Below, piece after piece: positions 1 through 11,787 of a stretch of 64,000 nucleotides of DNA. Under the pieces are notes generated by a model, which did not search any database, was not told the origin of the DNA, and saw only the letters and a list, made by a program, of their open reading frames with translations. The DNA lies in assembly GCA_014529385.2 (NCBI GenBank), contig CM043944.1, positions 83,254,884 through 83,318,883 of the forward strand, in the 5' to 3' direction. The translations under genes were made by a program, and so were the position numbers. Source of the stretch: Adiantum capillus-veneris. Its lineage: Eukaryota; Streptophyta; Polypodiopsida; Polypodiales; Pteridaceae. Numbering within the stretch: the stretch's first letter is position 1; every line of letters begins with the position of its first letter.

Positions 1-784
1 AGTACAGGTCCATGACTGAGTAGATACTTAAGCTTTTCGAAAGCTTGTTTTTGTCCAGACCCCCCATGGAATCGAATCCGCTTCTTTGTTAGGTCATGGA
101 GGGGACCTGCTATCGCGGCAAAAGCTCGAATGAAACGCCGATAATCAGAACAGAGGCCAAGGAAACTTCGTACATCATGTACCGTAGTTGGTGTAGGCCA
201 TTCTACAACTGCTTGAATCTTATCAGGGTCCATCCTCACCTGATTGTGAGATAGTATATGGCCCAAATAGTGGTTGTCTTTTAGAAAGAACTCACTCTTC
301 TTAGCATACACAAATAATTTGTGTTTGCGTAATTCTTCAAACACTAATGTGAGATGCTTATAGGGTTCGTCTTCCGTCTCTGAGAAGATTAAGACGTCAT
401 CAAAGAAAACGCCTGTAAAGCTTCTATATGAGTGAAAGATTCTATCCATCATTCTATTGAATGTGGCTGGTTCATTAGTGAGTCCAAAAGGCCTCACTAA
501 AAATTCATACAACCCGAAGGTTGTTCTAAATGAAGTCTTATGGACATCCTAAGGAGCTATGCGGATTTGATGATACTTGCTCCTTGTAACTTGTCAACAA
601 TGTCGTCAATCTGAGGGATTGGAAATCGGTTCTTGATTGTGATCTTGTTTAGAGATCTATAGTCTATGCACATACAGAATGTGCCATCCTTTTTCTGTAC
701 TAGCAAGACAGGTGAACAATATGGAGAAGTACTAGGCCTTATTAAGTCCTTCTCCAAAAGTTCTTTAACTTGCTTGAGAATTTC
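1..784 (-). pseudogene. Reverse transcriptase of gypsy A (partial, broken)
   Basis: The minus strand encodes the classic gypsy RT blocks in order: '[11 protein letters not shown]', '[18 protein letters not shown]', '[23 protein letters not shown]', the catalytic 'FFDD' box near 390-405, and '[15 protein letters not shown]' near 150-170. Both catalytic aspartates are present. A stop or shift near 550 separates the fingers from the palm, so the enzyme cannot be made as one chain. The protein runs off the left end before the RNase H domain. Confidence 0.85.
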
Positions 785-790
785 CTCTTG

Positions 791-2760
791 CTACATTAGA
801 CTAACTCGATAAGGAGAACTTCCTGGGATCAAATCAATTGTATGATCCTCAGGTCGAGAAGGTGGGAGTTCATTTGGAAGTTCATCTGCAAAACAATCTT
901 TACAACTTTGTAATAACTTAAGTCTTTTTTGCTCTAAAGAGGAAGAAAGTTGTGAAAGAAACACATCTCTCTCTCTTGTAAAAATCAAGTACGTTGAAAC
1001 ACACTTTTTCATTACTTTCTTGATGGCAATGTTGTTGGCGATAGGGATACGCCAATTGCCTGCATCTGCAAGTACAAGATACTCCTTTCCTTTATGAGCA
1101 AAGGATAAGGTTTTCTGAACATAGTCAGGAATGGGATGCATCTTGTAGTGCCAAGGCATTCCCAAGATAACATTGCATCCTTCAACTAAAGCTAGGAAGA
1201 AAGACTCTTGATCTTTGTAGTTGTCGACCTTTAAATTCAGCTTCCCTATGATTGGAGTAGAGTTAGAGTTCTGCCCTTTGAAAGCAGATTGTGCTTGAAT
1301 AGACACTCCAAAACGATTGGGCTATAAGTTCAGATCGTCAGCTAGCTTTGTAGAGAGGCAGTTGTCTGTACTGCCAAGGTCAAACAGAATAAGAGCCCGT
1401 TGGTTGTTGATGCTACCCCATGCTTTGAGAAGAGCTCTTTCTTTTCCAGCCTTGGTTCTATTTCCCTGTACATCTGGGACTGCATTGGAAGAGGGTGGTT
1501 GCGGAGGTTTGGTAGGACAATCACCCTTCATATGACCAACTTGTCCACACTTTAAGCATCTTCCTTCACTAATGTAGGTTCTCAATTCAGCGGGAGAGAG
1601 ATATCTCCCTTTCTTGGGCTGATTTGGCTTTGCTTCTGCTTCGGAGGCGGTTCTTTTCTTCTTTGTCATGTATTCCATCACCTATGCGAGCTGATTCCAT
1701 AAGTATCTGCAAGTTACCCCGAGGGTAAAGTTTCATAGCCTTTTGCAAGGCTTCATGCAATCCTGCTTCAAACTTACGCATCTTTTCCGAATCCTCAATC
1801 TTCTTGAATGGAGTGACTTTCAAGAGAACGTCCCAAAACCTATCCACATAGCGTGGAACAGTTTCGTTCTCTGATTGTGAAAGTCTATCCCATTATTTCT
1901 TTACCTCTTCCTCATAGTCTAGAGGAAGGAACTGTGCGTAGAACTCCTTCTTGAAAGCAGTCCAATCTTGGGGTTTGCGATCTTCCAGGATAAGGGTTAA
2001 TCACCAACTGCTGGTGCCTTTCAGGTACATACTGACATGGCGAAGCTTGGATTTTTCTTTAAAATTCCCTTCTGCAAATGCAACTTCAAATTGGCGGATG
2101 AAAGCCAAAGCTGTCATTATCGCGCCGTCCATTGTAGGTGTCAAATTTCACATCTTTGTCTCCCGACTTAAATGTTTTTTGCATGTGGTGCTTCTTCTTA
2201 TGGTGCTCCTTCTTTCTATGCTTAGACTTCTTTCAGTAGGATAATGACAAAGCCAAAGCTTTGTCATTATCGCGCCGTCCATTGCAGGTGTCAAATTTCA
2301 CATATTTGTCTCCCGACTTGAATGTTTTCTGCCTGTGGTGCTCCTTCTTTCTATGCTTAGACTCCTTGAGTACAGGAGTCCTTTCCCTTGAATGCACTTC
2401 TTGTTGCAACAGATCGTCTAGAAACATGTCCTCTGGAGTGACGATGTCATCCAGATCCTTCATGAAAGAAAACTGAGGAGAATCAGGAGGATCCTGCTCT
2501 TGAACCTTTGGGTTAAACCGCACATGACGTTCTGAAGGTTTGCTCTACCTCTCGTACATGCGGGAGGTTCCAATCAAAGGATCTTTCCTTGGTTCTGGCG
2601 CCTTTGGGTTCTGCGGGATTTCTCCCGGCTCCATCGGCATCTTCTCCTTCCCTTTCTTAAGAGTATAGAGAATTGTTTGGACTTCTCGTTGGGAGAGAGC
2701 TTTTTGCAACTCTTCCACCTGTTGTTGAAGGAGAGAGAACTCTATCTCGCGTCCTCCCAT
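791..2760 (-). pseudogene. Gag and protease region of gypsy A (broken)
   Basis: Four minus-strand pieces can be aligned with a gypsy gag-protease. An N-terminal piece at 2545-2760 is glutamine-rich and may form a coiled coil. A basic, lysine-rich gag piece lies at 2233-2523. A CCHC zinc knuckle of the form C-x2-C-x4-H-x4-C lies at about 1525-1570. A retropepsin-like region at 791-1400 contains 'FDLGST', where D-S/T-G is expected, and 'LEGCNVILGMPW'. The changed active-site triplet and frame breaks make it non-functional. A 150-bp internal duplication near 2110-2390 adds to the damage. Confidence 0.7.
2110..2370. repeat. 150-bp direct duplication inside gypsy A gag
   Basis: The stretch beginning 'tcattatcgcgccgtccatt' at 2114 recurs at 2264, exactly 150 bp later, and similarity continues through the poly-basic codons that follow. 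150 is a multiple of three, so the duplication alone keeps frame. The two units differ at several positions, so it is not recent. Confidence 0.75.
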
Positions 2761-2813
2761 TTCTACAGTCTGCCAAGAGTCGTCAATCCCTTAAGGAAGA
2801 GAGAGATGACCTT

Positions 2814-2825
2814 GCTCTGATACCC
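2814..2825 (-). other. Primer binding site remnant of gypsy A
   Basis: Read on the minus strand this is GGGTATCAGAGC, one base from TGGTATCAGAGC, the usual plant retroelement site complementary to the 3' end of initiator Met tRNA. It lies just upstream of the gag-like region, where a PBS should be, and marks the inner edge of the 5' LTR to its right. Confidence 0.6.
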
Positions 2826-3830
2826 GATCACAAAAATACGGAAGCGTAAACTGACTTTTAATTGTACTTCAAATACTCAAGAGAAATAGAGAGAGAGAGA
2901 GAGAGAAAGCTTGACACTTCATTGGGGACCAGAAGATGGGTTGGTCCCCCCTCATAAAGAGATTATCTTTATTACTAAGGGAGAATCTTTACAAGCACAA
3001 GAACGGGGCAATAGCCCGTCCTCTATTCTTTCTTTTCTGCTTCTGACTGAGAGAGTACGAAAGCTACTCTCTGAATACTGAGAGGATTTTCTCTCTGCTA
3101 TCAGATTTTGGGAAGCTCTCGAAAACGAGAGTCTATCTTCCACAAAACTCAACGGAAGCTCTCAAAAATGAGTGTCTACCTTCCGCTAACTGAGTCCCTT
3201 TATGCATAATCATTCCTGCAACAAAAACAAGGGAGAAACACGCAAAATACACGCACACATGCTTGCTATAATTTTCTGCACATAACCTAAAAATGTTACC
3301 TGAGCACCTTCCAAAGCCAAAATAGAGACCTTTTTCGCGATGGAATTGCACCAAACTTTGTGTACGCGTAGTGTAGGTAGAGAAGAACTAAATTCTATAT
3401 GTATTTTGCTGAAATTCACCCTAAAGGAGGTGATTAAGGACTGAAAACAGAGAATTTACAGCCACCACACTCTACGAAGGGAGTGCCTGCTGCAACTTCT
3501 CGCGATGAAACTTCACCAAAAGCTAGCTATGGCTATGAGAACCCTGGTTTAGACAATGGGAGCACGAGGCCACCACATATGTCGCAAGGGGTTGCTCTCA
3601 AGCTTCCATGGAGGGCTCCAATGTATAGAGCATACTCACAATAGGGGAGGTAGGAACACTGCCAACACTGAAAATGGGGGAGGGGGGGCTCCTAAATAGC
3701 CATCAAGGAGAGGGGACGCTAGGAAGAGAGAGAGCATGAGAGTGAGTAAGAGAGAGTTAGTTTGCATTGGTAAGTGTGCCACTTGGCACACTTACTTAAT
3801 AACTGAAAAACCCTTCAACTTTCACTTTTA
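2826..3830 (-). other. Probable 5' LTR and flank of gypsy A (outer boundary not resolved)
   Basis: The sequence beyond the PBS should be the 5' LTR. It holds short repeats around 3060-3180 built on 'cggaagctctc' and no recognisable gene. I could not find a matching 3' LTR in the window, so the outer edge is a guess. A near-perfect 10-bp inverted repeat with a 4-base loop lies at 3771-3794 and may lie near the LTR edge. Confidence 0.3.
3771..3794. repeat. Short hairpin: 10-bp arms, 4-bp loop
   Basis: TAAGTGTGCC at 3771-3780 is followed by ACTT and then its exact reverse complement at 3785-3794. No U-tract or gene end lies beside it, so a terminator role is not supported. Confidence 0.7.
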
Positions 3831-5225
3831 AAAGTTCACAAACTATTAATGAAATGTGCAAATTGAACCACAACTGCACACATAGATGCAATCCAATGAA
3901 ACTGTTACTTGCTCTCCAGTGCAATGTCGTACCAGCATTGCTCTGGTATTACATGTTCGCACTCGTCCGGTCATTTGGTCCGCCATAAACAATTTAAAAA
4001 TACTTTAACTAACTTATCCTAAAGCCGTAAAATAATTCAGGCTTTAGAGTTATTATTCTAAGGACCCCATCTCATTCCTGTGATTGCACTAGCGCGTGTA
4101 TTTTTTTGAGCCTGAAATCTGAGGCTACTATCTACCCCTTCATTGAAGATCCGATTTCCCAATCACTAGAGCTTCATGGTATTTTCTGTTAGAGTCTCCC
4201 TAAGGTGCACTGGCCCAAACTTGAGCGCACTTGAGGCCTCAAAACTGTTAGATCTATTCTGATGTATACATAACTAATTAGATAATTATTTTTTCGTAAA
4301 TACATTAATCATTTACAAAGTCTGAATATCTATGAACATATAGTGTAAGTAAAAATGGAGGGAAGAAGATATGGATGTTGAGAGAGAAAAGAGAGAAAAA
4401 CTATTATTCTTCAAAAGACTTCTATCTTTTTTGGCAAATCAAGTTAATAGGATCATGAGATCATTATTCTGCTTGTCTTGGGCAATTACAATAGTTATAC
4501 GACAAAAGACCAAAATTATTAAATCCTACAATGAGTCTACAACCTACAAGCCTAGAATCAACTAACACTAAAACTAACATCAACCTAGAATGAATCAATA
4601 CACAACCAAATTCAAGACAACCTTGAAAATTTGACATCATACTACTTTACTACTCGGTCTATTCTTCAAAGTTCAATTAATTAGATCTTGAGATTTCTTC
4701 GAAATCTAGCAATTCGAAGGAGAAGTCATTGCCTGCACACAACTTGTATGCAGCCCGAGCCCACTCGCCTCGCAATCGCATAGCCCTCGACCTTGCTCTG
4801 CATCATGAAGCTTAGTCCACCTCTTGGCTGCCTTACTTTGCATCACAATGCGCTAACCAGTCTTCAAGAAGAGAAAGCTCTTAACCTGCCTTTCTCTCCC
4901 CTACCCTATCTCAACACTTCCAATACATCCCTCTGTGCTAGTAGTTTCCACTGATCCCTCCATTGCGTGCGTCCCTTTGGTAGCCAGTCTTGCAGCCTGG
5001 GATGCGCGATGTTGCTCCTTGCCCGGGACACCCATGCCTTCCCTCAGCCTGTGAAATCCCATAGCACCTTCATTGCATGTGACTCCTCAGTAGCGCCATA
5101 GCTTGGCCACCAAACAGGCGATCAGAACGCTGGCCACTAGGAGATGCAACCACACCTTGGCTATCAACGGCTCAATGTGCGAGCCAAAGACTGGCCATTA
5201 GGAGACGCCACAACTTGGCCTGCGC

Positions 5226-5272
<47 letters not shown>

Positions 5273-6195
5273 CCCTTCCCCATCATACTTTTACCCCAGG
5301 CTCTGCACAACCCATTACTGCCCTACAGATAAACTCGCACCATCCATTCCTGACCTACCTTGCCCTACAAATTGACGTGCACAATACCTCCCCCTACATG
5401 AGCTTCTGCAACACCAAGCAGGTTGTCCAACTCTGCACTTGCCTTGTTGATGAATTCCATCCTCACCATGCTAATCAGATGCAAGGTATTCATGTCCATT
5501 GGGGTCGCACTGCCAAGGAGAGAGAGATGCCGCCTCTGTGAAACACCTAGCAGCTCCTCCTCCCTCGTCTGCCACGACTGCTTTGCTGCCAACCCATTCC
5601 AAAAGGAGTTTAAAAATTCAACTGCTTCTACGTCCCTACTCTTATTTCTTATTCTAACTTACTTATACAACCAAGTCACCTATTTCTATCATATTTTGAA
5701 GGATGATGAGCCATGGCAAAAAGTAAAAGAATTTGTACAAAAAGTAAAAGTAAAAGTATAAAAAAAACAAAGAGAGCTACATTGCGTATAAGTGAGTAAT
5801 CCGGACGTTAAGCTCCCCACGTTATTGAACTCACTTTTAATAATTACAAACATTTCAAATAGATAAACGAATAAAATAAACTTAGTTCCTCGCAAAAGAA
5901 TACTTTGAACTAGTATTTTTTTTCAAATCTTTACTTGAGAAAACTTGAAAGCACCTAAGTGAGACTTGAGAACAAGTGGCATGTGTGCACTTTCAAAAGA
6001 GTGTGAGTGCAACTAGTTCATGATGTGAAATGGCATATAAAACTTGTAAAGAGAACCTAATTAAAATAACATTAAGATCTTAGTGACATGAAACTACCAA
6101 ATGAAAACTTGGGGGAAAACCATCAAATGTACAATAAATATACATTTGTCCATTGTAGATAGAGATCAAGAGGACTCCTAGTTCACAAGAAATTT
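3831..6195. other. Non-coding stretch with a (GA)n tract
   Basis: I see no gene here. The only clear structure is a GA microsatellite at about 5228-5270. Short open frames are unlike any family I know and are broken by AT-rich sequence from 5600 on. Confidence 0.6.
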
Positions 6196-6300
6196 TGGAA
6201 ATTCTCACAATACTTCCCACATTGTGACTTACCTCAACATCATGAGCTTCTATGAGGGAGGCACCGCATACCTAGCTAGGTACGATTGGGGGCTGGGGAC
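6196..6300 (-). repeat. Foldback-repeat arm, copy 1 (single arm)
   Basis: This arm runs from 'ctcacaatacttcccacatt' through 'cacattgtgacttacctcaa' to 'tacctagctaggta' and a G-rich end. Its reverse complement matches the right arms at about 14740-14815 and 16665-16750 almost base for base. The opposite arm is not found beside it, so this is a half element or a rearranged copy. Confidence 0.7.
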
Positions 6301-7015
6301 CGCCGGCCCAATAAGATCGTAACTTAGTGGGAACAAAACACACACACACACACACACGCAGAGAGGGTCGGGAGGTGGAGTACCTGTACCAAGGAGAACA
6401 ACTTTAGCTTGTGTGGAAAATTACAACCAGAGAGCGGAGATGCAACTCAAAGTGTGGAGCACCTATAAGGTTGCAGGCTTTTCACGCCATTGTAATGGTG
6501 TCGTCTCACTGATTGAGGTCTGTGAAGAGAAAATCCATCATTCATGAGTGCGTTGCAATACCTTCAAGCAGCTACTGCCTTCGCAGAAAAGAGATATACG
6601 CTCACAATGAGGCCACCAAGCAGAACATCTAATGTCTCAAGGATATAGACCCAGCCGAGGAGGTGGAGGCCACGATGGGAGAGAAATCGAATAGCTCAAA
6701 GGAGAAGGCAAGGGCGATCTATAATAGATAGAAGAGTAGATGCAAGCATTTGCAGCCACATGGATGGAACCCAGTCTTTTTAATAGACGAGCTCACGCTT
6801 TGCTGCACATTAACGGACAATTTGTGATGGCCATTCATATACAGTTTCTCAAGCTCACTCATGAGCACACATAGAAACTCTCACACTATATCTCTCTCAT
6901 TTTCCATTCTCGCTTTCGTATGTATCTATGTATACAAGTAAGTATGTATGTATGTATGTGTTTACGTAGCGGGGGGGGGGGGGGGGGGGGGGGGTTGTGT
7001 GCACGCGCTCGCAGC

Positions 7016-7020
<5 letters not shown>
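6301..7020. other. Non-coding stretch with simple repeats
   Basis: It contains a (CA)n tract at 6338-6357, a (TATG)n tract at about 6937-6960 and a 24-base poly-G at 6971-6994. I see no gene. Confidence 0.6.

Positions 7021-7072
<52 letters not shown>
7021..7072. repeat. (GA)n microsatellite, tail of the SINE
   Basis: An uninterrupted GA repeat abuts a (GAA)n run that forms the 3' tail of the minus-strand SINE beside it. Its length on only one side of the SINE fits slippage of a retroposon tail. Confidence 0.8.
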
Positions 7073-7075
<3 letters not shown>

Positions 7076-7202
7076 AGAAGAAGAAGAGAGTCTTAACGTC
7101 GTAGGAAACTATCCCAAGAGACCTTAAAGATCTAGCCAACGAGGAGTTGAACTCAAGACCTGCTATTCAAGAGGGGAATGGCATAACCAATCTACCACAC
7201 AT
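7073..7202 (-). mobile_element. tRNA-derived SINE, copy 1
   Basis: On the minus strand a good RNA polymerase III A box, TGGTAGATTGG, lies at 7187-7197. A B box, GTTCAACTC, lies at 7144-7152, about 34 bases downstream. A non-tRNA body follows, then a (TTC)n(TC)n tail. No cloverleaf with paired acceptor ends can be drawn, so it is not a tRNA gene. A second copy at 52767-52876 shares the body but has lost the B box. SINEs move with proteins supplied by LINEs; none is present here. Confidence 0.65.
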
Positions 7203-7264
7203 GAGAGAGGACAATCACTGTATTCCAACAGAACATATCCTAGATAGGAAGCGACAAAAAACTC

Positions 7265-7610
7265 ATCCATGCACAATCTGTACATTTGTTCAAAAATGTT
7301 GACTTCTTGTATATTGTCACATATCTTTAAGATGCAAGTATAAGAAATTACATTTAGAGAGTGACCCTTACCTTGCATCTCATAAAAAAATTGTAGAGCT
7401 TCTTTGTCATCCCCATGCAAAGCCCATGTTGGACATACTCTATAACAAATGGAGTTCAAGAGAGGACACATGGGCCATGCAGCTCATCTAAATAGTAACC
7501 ACCACTTTACATTTATCAAAATAGCTCAATGTTTTATGGCATCCTGCAATTAATGAATTCCAAGAAATCACATCCCTGAAACGGGCGAGAGAGATCTGAT
7601 AAGCATTGGC
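7265..7610 (-). pseudogene. Pentatricopeptide-repeat (PPR) gene fragment
   Basis: Two minus-strand pieces resemble PPR motifs. One at about 7538-7607 reads 'ARFRDVISWNSLIAGC', like the end of one repeat. The other at about 7265-7420 reads 'HGDDKEALQFFYEMQGKG' and 'VISYTCILKIC', like a full repeat and the start of the next. They are in different frames with a break at about 7480. PPR proteins act in organelle RNA processing. This is only one to two repeats of a normally long array, so it is a decayed relic, not a gene. Confidence 0.5.
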
Positions 7611-7699
7611 AAGAAATGGGGCAGTGCAGCAAGGCAGTAGAGGGGCCACAAACCATGTAGATGAACTTGAAGCCAGACTTATCCTCAAAGGAACCAATG

Positions 7700-8270
7700 T
7701 GTGTAATTAGGCACCTATGTATAACTCAAGGCCATAGAAAAGCCATTTGTCCCTCATATAATGATGCTCAGGACGGATTGAGACTTAGTTGTAGGTAATT
7801 TGCTTCACCCACAATATCATTGAAACTTGGACTGGTTGCCCCATATCTTGCAAGCAAGCCAACAACTTCCCATGTTTCTCTTATATATTATGTGACACTG
7901 CTAGTGGTCAAATTGCTACCATTGATGGTATGGAAGGGCACCTACCTTGAATGCCGCTGCCCTCCAAACCCACGGGGCTTATAAGAGCAAAGCAAGATTT
8001 TAACTCAAGGCAGGGCAAGGGTGACAAAATGCCTGCAAATGTTGCACAAGGACCTTGCAAGTGGTGTGGATGTGGTTTGAGTTGGCGGTGCTCAAGTGCT
8101 GCTTCTGTTGTTCCTCTCTTCATCTTTCACTAGCTATCCTCTCTCCTTTTGTGTCGTCAAGGGACCTCTAGCTATATTTCATTCCTTTTGCTTGGGCTCC
8201 TAGCAACAGAATGGTATTTGAGTTGCTCACCATAGAATGTAATAAAGATTAGTGGATCAAAACTATGTAA
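7700..8270. other. Non-coding stretch before CopA
   Basis: No family was recognised on either strand in this stretch. It ends at the GTATA target site of the copia element. Confidence 0.5.
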
Positions 8271-8275
8271 GTATA

Positions 8276-8502
8276 TGTCACCATATACATGTGGTAGTGA
8301 TGTGTGTGAACACACTAGGACCGCCGGGGCATTTCTTTCCTCTTTAGGAGGTTTTTTCCCCCATGCATTGTGTATACGCCCATCACTCTAGGGCTATCTA
8401 TCTTTCCATTGCACACTAAGTAATACACTCTCTATTGTGTGCCTTGAGCTTCCTTCGTCTTCTCCAAGCTGTGTGTGTCTCTCTGCAACCCTAATTCCAA
8501 CA
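8276..8502 (+). repeat. CopA 5' LTR
   Basis: It begins TGTCACC and ends CCAACA. Apart from an 11-bp segment after 'gtgtgtg' that is missing in the 3' copy, and a few substitutions, it matches 13033-13248. An LTR carries the promoter and polyadenylation signals of the element. Confidence 0.95.
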
Positions 8503-8504
8503 AT

Positions 8505-8516
8505 TGGTATCAGACC
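8505..8516 (+). other. CopA primer binding site
   Basis: TGGTATCAGACC lies two bases after the 5' LTR and differs at one base from the standard initiator Met tRNA site TGGTATCAGAGC. Confidence 0.85.
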
Positions 8517-8824
8517 AGGTTGTGTCCTCCCGGGCTTAGTCGCCAGCTGCTCCAATACACGCCTGCTCACTTTCTCCGATTTCAGTGAGCTTTGGCGAGC
8601 GTTCGCAGGTCGTCTGCTCAGAATTTTGATTTCGGCTCATTTCGGCCTCCGTTTCCACTACAGGCAGTACTGCATAGGCTATTTCTTCATTTTGTGCAGA
8701 ATTTTTGTCAGTGTTGTTTTCTGCATAACAGGTGCCTTATAGTCTTCTATGTATATAGCACAGGTTGTTCCCGCTCCGTTTCTCCTATTTTCGAGCAGTT
8801 TTCACATCAGGTGCAGCATTTACC

Positions 8825-10360
8825 ATGGCTGACAACAACAACATAGTTGTGTTTTCTGCTGAGGACAGGTTGGATGGGGACAACTACCTTATGTGGGCTT
8901 ATATGATGCAACATGTTCTTGTGTCAAAGGGTGTCTGGAACATTGTGCAGGACATTGATGTACGTCCTGGTCCTGAGGATGTAGGCGATGTTGAGGATGT
9001 TGCAGGTCTTGCTGCAAGGATTGCAGCTGTTAGAGTTGTTTTGCCTACGGCAAAACAAGCTCGTTGGGATGTTAAGGATGCGCAGGCTCATGCATTGATT
9101 GCGTTTTCTGTGAAGCGCACCATTGTTCCCCACATCCGTTCAGCAAAATCTGCAAAACAGGCTTGGGATATTCTAGCAGGTCTTTATGCAAGCCGCAATG
9201 AGGCTAAAAATTATTTGCTGTGTAAAGAGCTGAAGTCGAAGATTATGCATGAGGAAGATGGTATGGACACTTTCCTTGCTACTGTCAAGGATATCAATGA
9301 GCAACTTATTTCTGCAGCTGAAGTTATTTCAGACAGTTCCCTTGTGCAGACTGTTCTTGATGCCTTACCAGATTCTTACCAGACTTTTGCTAGTACTTGG
9401 AGACTTATGACCCAAGGAAATCCACAGTTGTCAAGTTTGATGCATTATGCACATTGCTGTTGCAAGAGTCACTTTCCACAAAAAACAAGACTAGACAGCG
9501 TCGTGCACTTGAATAGGCTTTTATTGCTTCTCAAAGAAAGGGTGGTAATAGCAAAGGAGCCACTTCTTATGGTTCTGCTGCGAGTGGAAAAAATTCTGTT
9601 CCTAATGCTTCTACTGGCAGCAATTCGTCTGAAAATTCTGGTGATAATGGCAAAAAGAAGATGCGTTGCCATTATTGTAAAAGCCAATGATCACTTGATC
9701 AAGTCGTGTCCTAAGTTGAAGGCAAAAGAGGCTAAGAAGAAAGAGGGTGGTTCCACTGTAAATGCTGGTTCCACTACAAATGCAGCCATTGTTGAGTCTT
9801 CTGCAAAAGGAGACTGTAATACTGATGTTGATGCAGAATGGGCCTTTAGCGCAGAGTACACTTACAATCCTGTTGTCCATGATGCGTGCTTGTCAGTTGC
9901 TGCAGATTCACATGTGTGGTATTTCGACAGTGGTGCTACAAAGCACATTACCTCACATCATGAATTGTTCACCTCTCTCGAGTCTGTCCCTCATGGGAAT
10001 TCAGTCACTTGTGCCAACAATGCCTCTTATCCAGTTCAGAGAGTTGGAAAGATTGTGCTTACTGCTGCTAATGGCAGTTCCTTCACACTTGTTGATGCAC
10101 TTTATGTACCTGGGATCAAGAAGAATCTCTTGTCTGTATCCGCACTTGCTAGACTTGGACTTGTAGTCAAATTTGTGGATGATAGATGTACATTTCATGA
10201 TCTCAGTTTTGGTGATGAAATTGTTGCATCTGGCCTTTTGTGCCGTGGCTGTATAAGCTCACTTTGTATGACAAGTGTGGACAAAATTTTGCAAATCGTG
10301 TTGCAAATTCCAGAGCTATTTCAGATGCAAAACTTTGGCATGCACGTTTTGGTCATCTGA
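8825..10360 (+). pseudogene. CopA gag and protease (internally frameshifted)
   Basis: The start chosen is the ATG at 8825 followed by 'ADNNN', as the related CopB copy has an equivalent start. Residues 1-200 form a copia gag of the UBN2 type. Between about 9430 and 9690 the frame is shifted, so the zinc knuckle (C-H-Y-C ... H) is read only in another phase; a second shift restores frame. The protease follows, with 'YFDSGATKHIT' (D-S-G) near 9920-9950. These paired shifts destroy the nucleocapsid. Confidence 0.8.
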
Positions 10361-11787
10361 ATTTTGCCAGTTTGCTATGTTTGCAGAAATCTGATATGGT
10401 TGCTTCTTTGCCACCTCTTGAAGCACCTCTCAAACATGTTTGTGAAGGCTGTATTTTGGGTAAGATGCAACGTTTGAAGTTTCCAAAGGATGGTTCAGTT
10501 CCGGCCACATGCAGGTTGCAGCTTGTGCATAGTGATGTTTGTGGGCCCATGCAAACTCCGTCCTTGGGTAATTACCTGTACTTCGTGACTTTCATTGATG
10601 ATTACTCCAGGCATGCATGGGTATTTCCGCTTAAAGCGAAGTCCGAAGTTTTTATCTGCTTCAAACAATTTCTGGCTATGGCTGAAAATGTCTCAAAATG
10701 TACTATGGGCACCCTCCGTTCCGATCGAGGGGGGGAGTATATGTCTCATGAATTTAATGCATTTCTGGCTATTCGTGGGATAAAACACCAATGTACAGTG
10801 TCTTATACACCTCAGCAAAATGGTGTTGCTGAAAGGAAAAACAGGTCACTAACGAAAATCGTACGATGTATGGTCAAAAGTCAAGCTTTGCCGCATTCTT
10901 TTTGGCTTGAGGCCATCATGTGTGCCACTTATGTACTTAATAGGTGTCCTACGAAAGCTTTGCGGTCTATTACTTCATATGAAGCATGGCATGATAGAAA
11001 GCCTTCTATTGAGCACATGCGTGTTTTTGGCTGTTTGGCATATGCTTTGGTGCCACAAGTGCAGCGCAAAAATTTGGATGATAAGGCTGTCAAATGTATT
11101 TTTGTTGGTTATAGTGTTGAAAGCAAAGGTTACAGGTTGTATCATCCGCAAACAAAACATATTCTGGTTTCACGGGATGTAGTGTTTGTGGAAGATTTTG
11201 TTCAGCCCTTGTTGTCATGTACTAGAGACAGTAATGTAAGCTCACAGGACATTTATGACACTTTGTTGCCTCTTTTCAGTGGTGGAAATACGAATGTAAG
11301 TTCCAATGAGGCAAATGTACAACCTATGGGTGTTTCTGAAAATGTTTTAGATCAGCCTATTACTGATGCATATGTATATGATGTACTTGATGAGGAAAGG
11401 GCTGAAAATGAGCAGGCTAGAGGTATGCCAAAATGGCTGGTGCACACTTTGCGTGACAGTAAATTGGATGCACCTTTGTCTAGTCGTACTCGTTCAGGTT
11501 CTCGCCATGCATCTTATACATCAGATTGTTATGCTTTGGCTGTGTCTAGCTTACATGATATTGAGGAGCCTCTGTCTTTTGATGAAGCACAGAATTCAGA
11601 AAATTGGATGGTTGCCATGCAATCAGAATATGATGCACTTATAGAAAATGACACATGGACTTTATGTGATTTGTCTCCTGGCAAAAAGGCCATTGGTACG
11701 AAGTGGGTTTACAAGTTGAAACGCAAGCCGGATGGTGAGATCGATCGCCATAAGGCTCGAGTCACAGCAAAAAGGCATAGACTATGA
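10240..11787 (+). pseudogene. CopA integrase and start of reverse transcriptase
   Basis: A long open stretch encodes the GAG-pre-integrase zinc site (H-x3-H ... C-x2-C) at about 10338-10455. The integrase core has D in 'VHSDVCGP', D in 'SDRGGEY' and E in 'GVAERKN', so the DDE triad is intact. The RT opens at 'WMVAMQSEYDAL' and 'TKWVYKLKRK' near 11700. A frameshift near 11765-11780 ends this piece. It is continuous for over 500 residues, so much of the decay is recent. Confidence 0.85.

Larger units (their letters stand above)
1..2830 (-). mobile_element. Ty3/gypsy retrotransposon A, truncated at the window edge
   Basis: A minus-strand gag-protease-reverse transcriptase order can be read from about 2760 down to 1, with several in-frame stops and frameshifts. 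The upstream end carries a primer binding site like that for initiator Met tRNA at 2814-2825. RNase H and integrase would lie beyond the left edge. The decay implies an old insertion that can no longer make its own proteins. The order PR-RT and the RT motifs place it with the gypsy elements; the subfamily cannot be named without the integrase end. Confidence 0.85.

Noticed and set aside
7144-7202. A tRNA gene
   Set aside because: A and B boxes are present but no acceptor stem or full cloverleaf can be drawn, and a non-tRNA body and TTC tail follow, as in a SINE.
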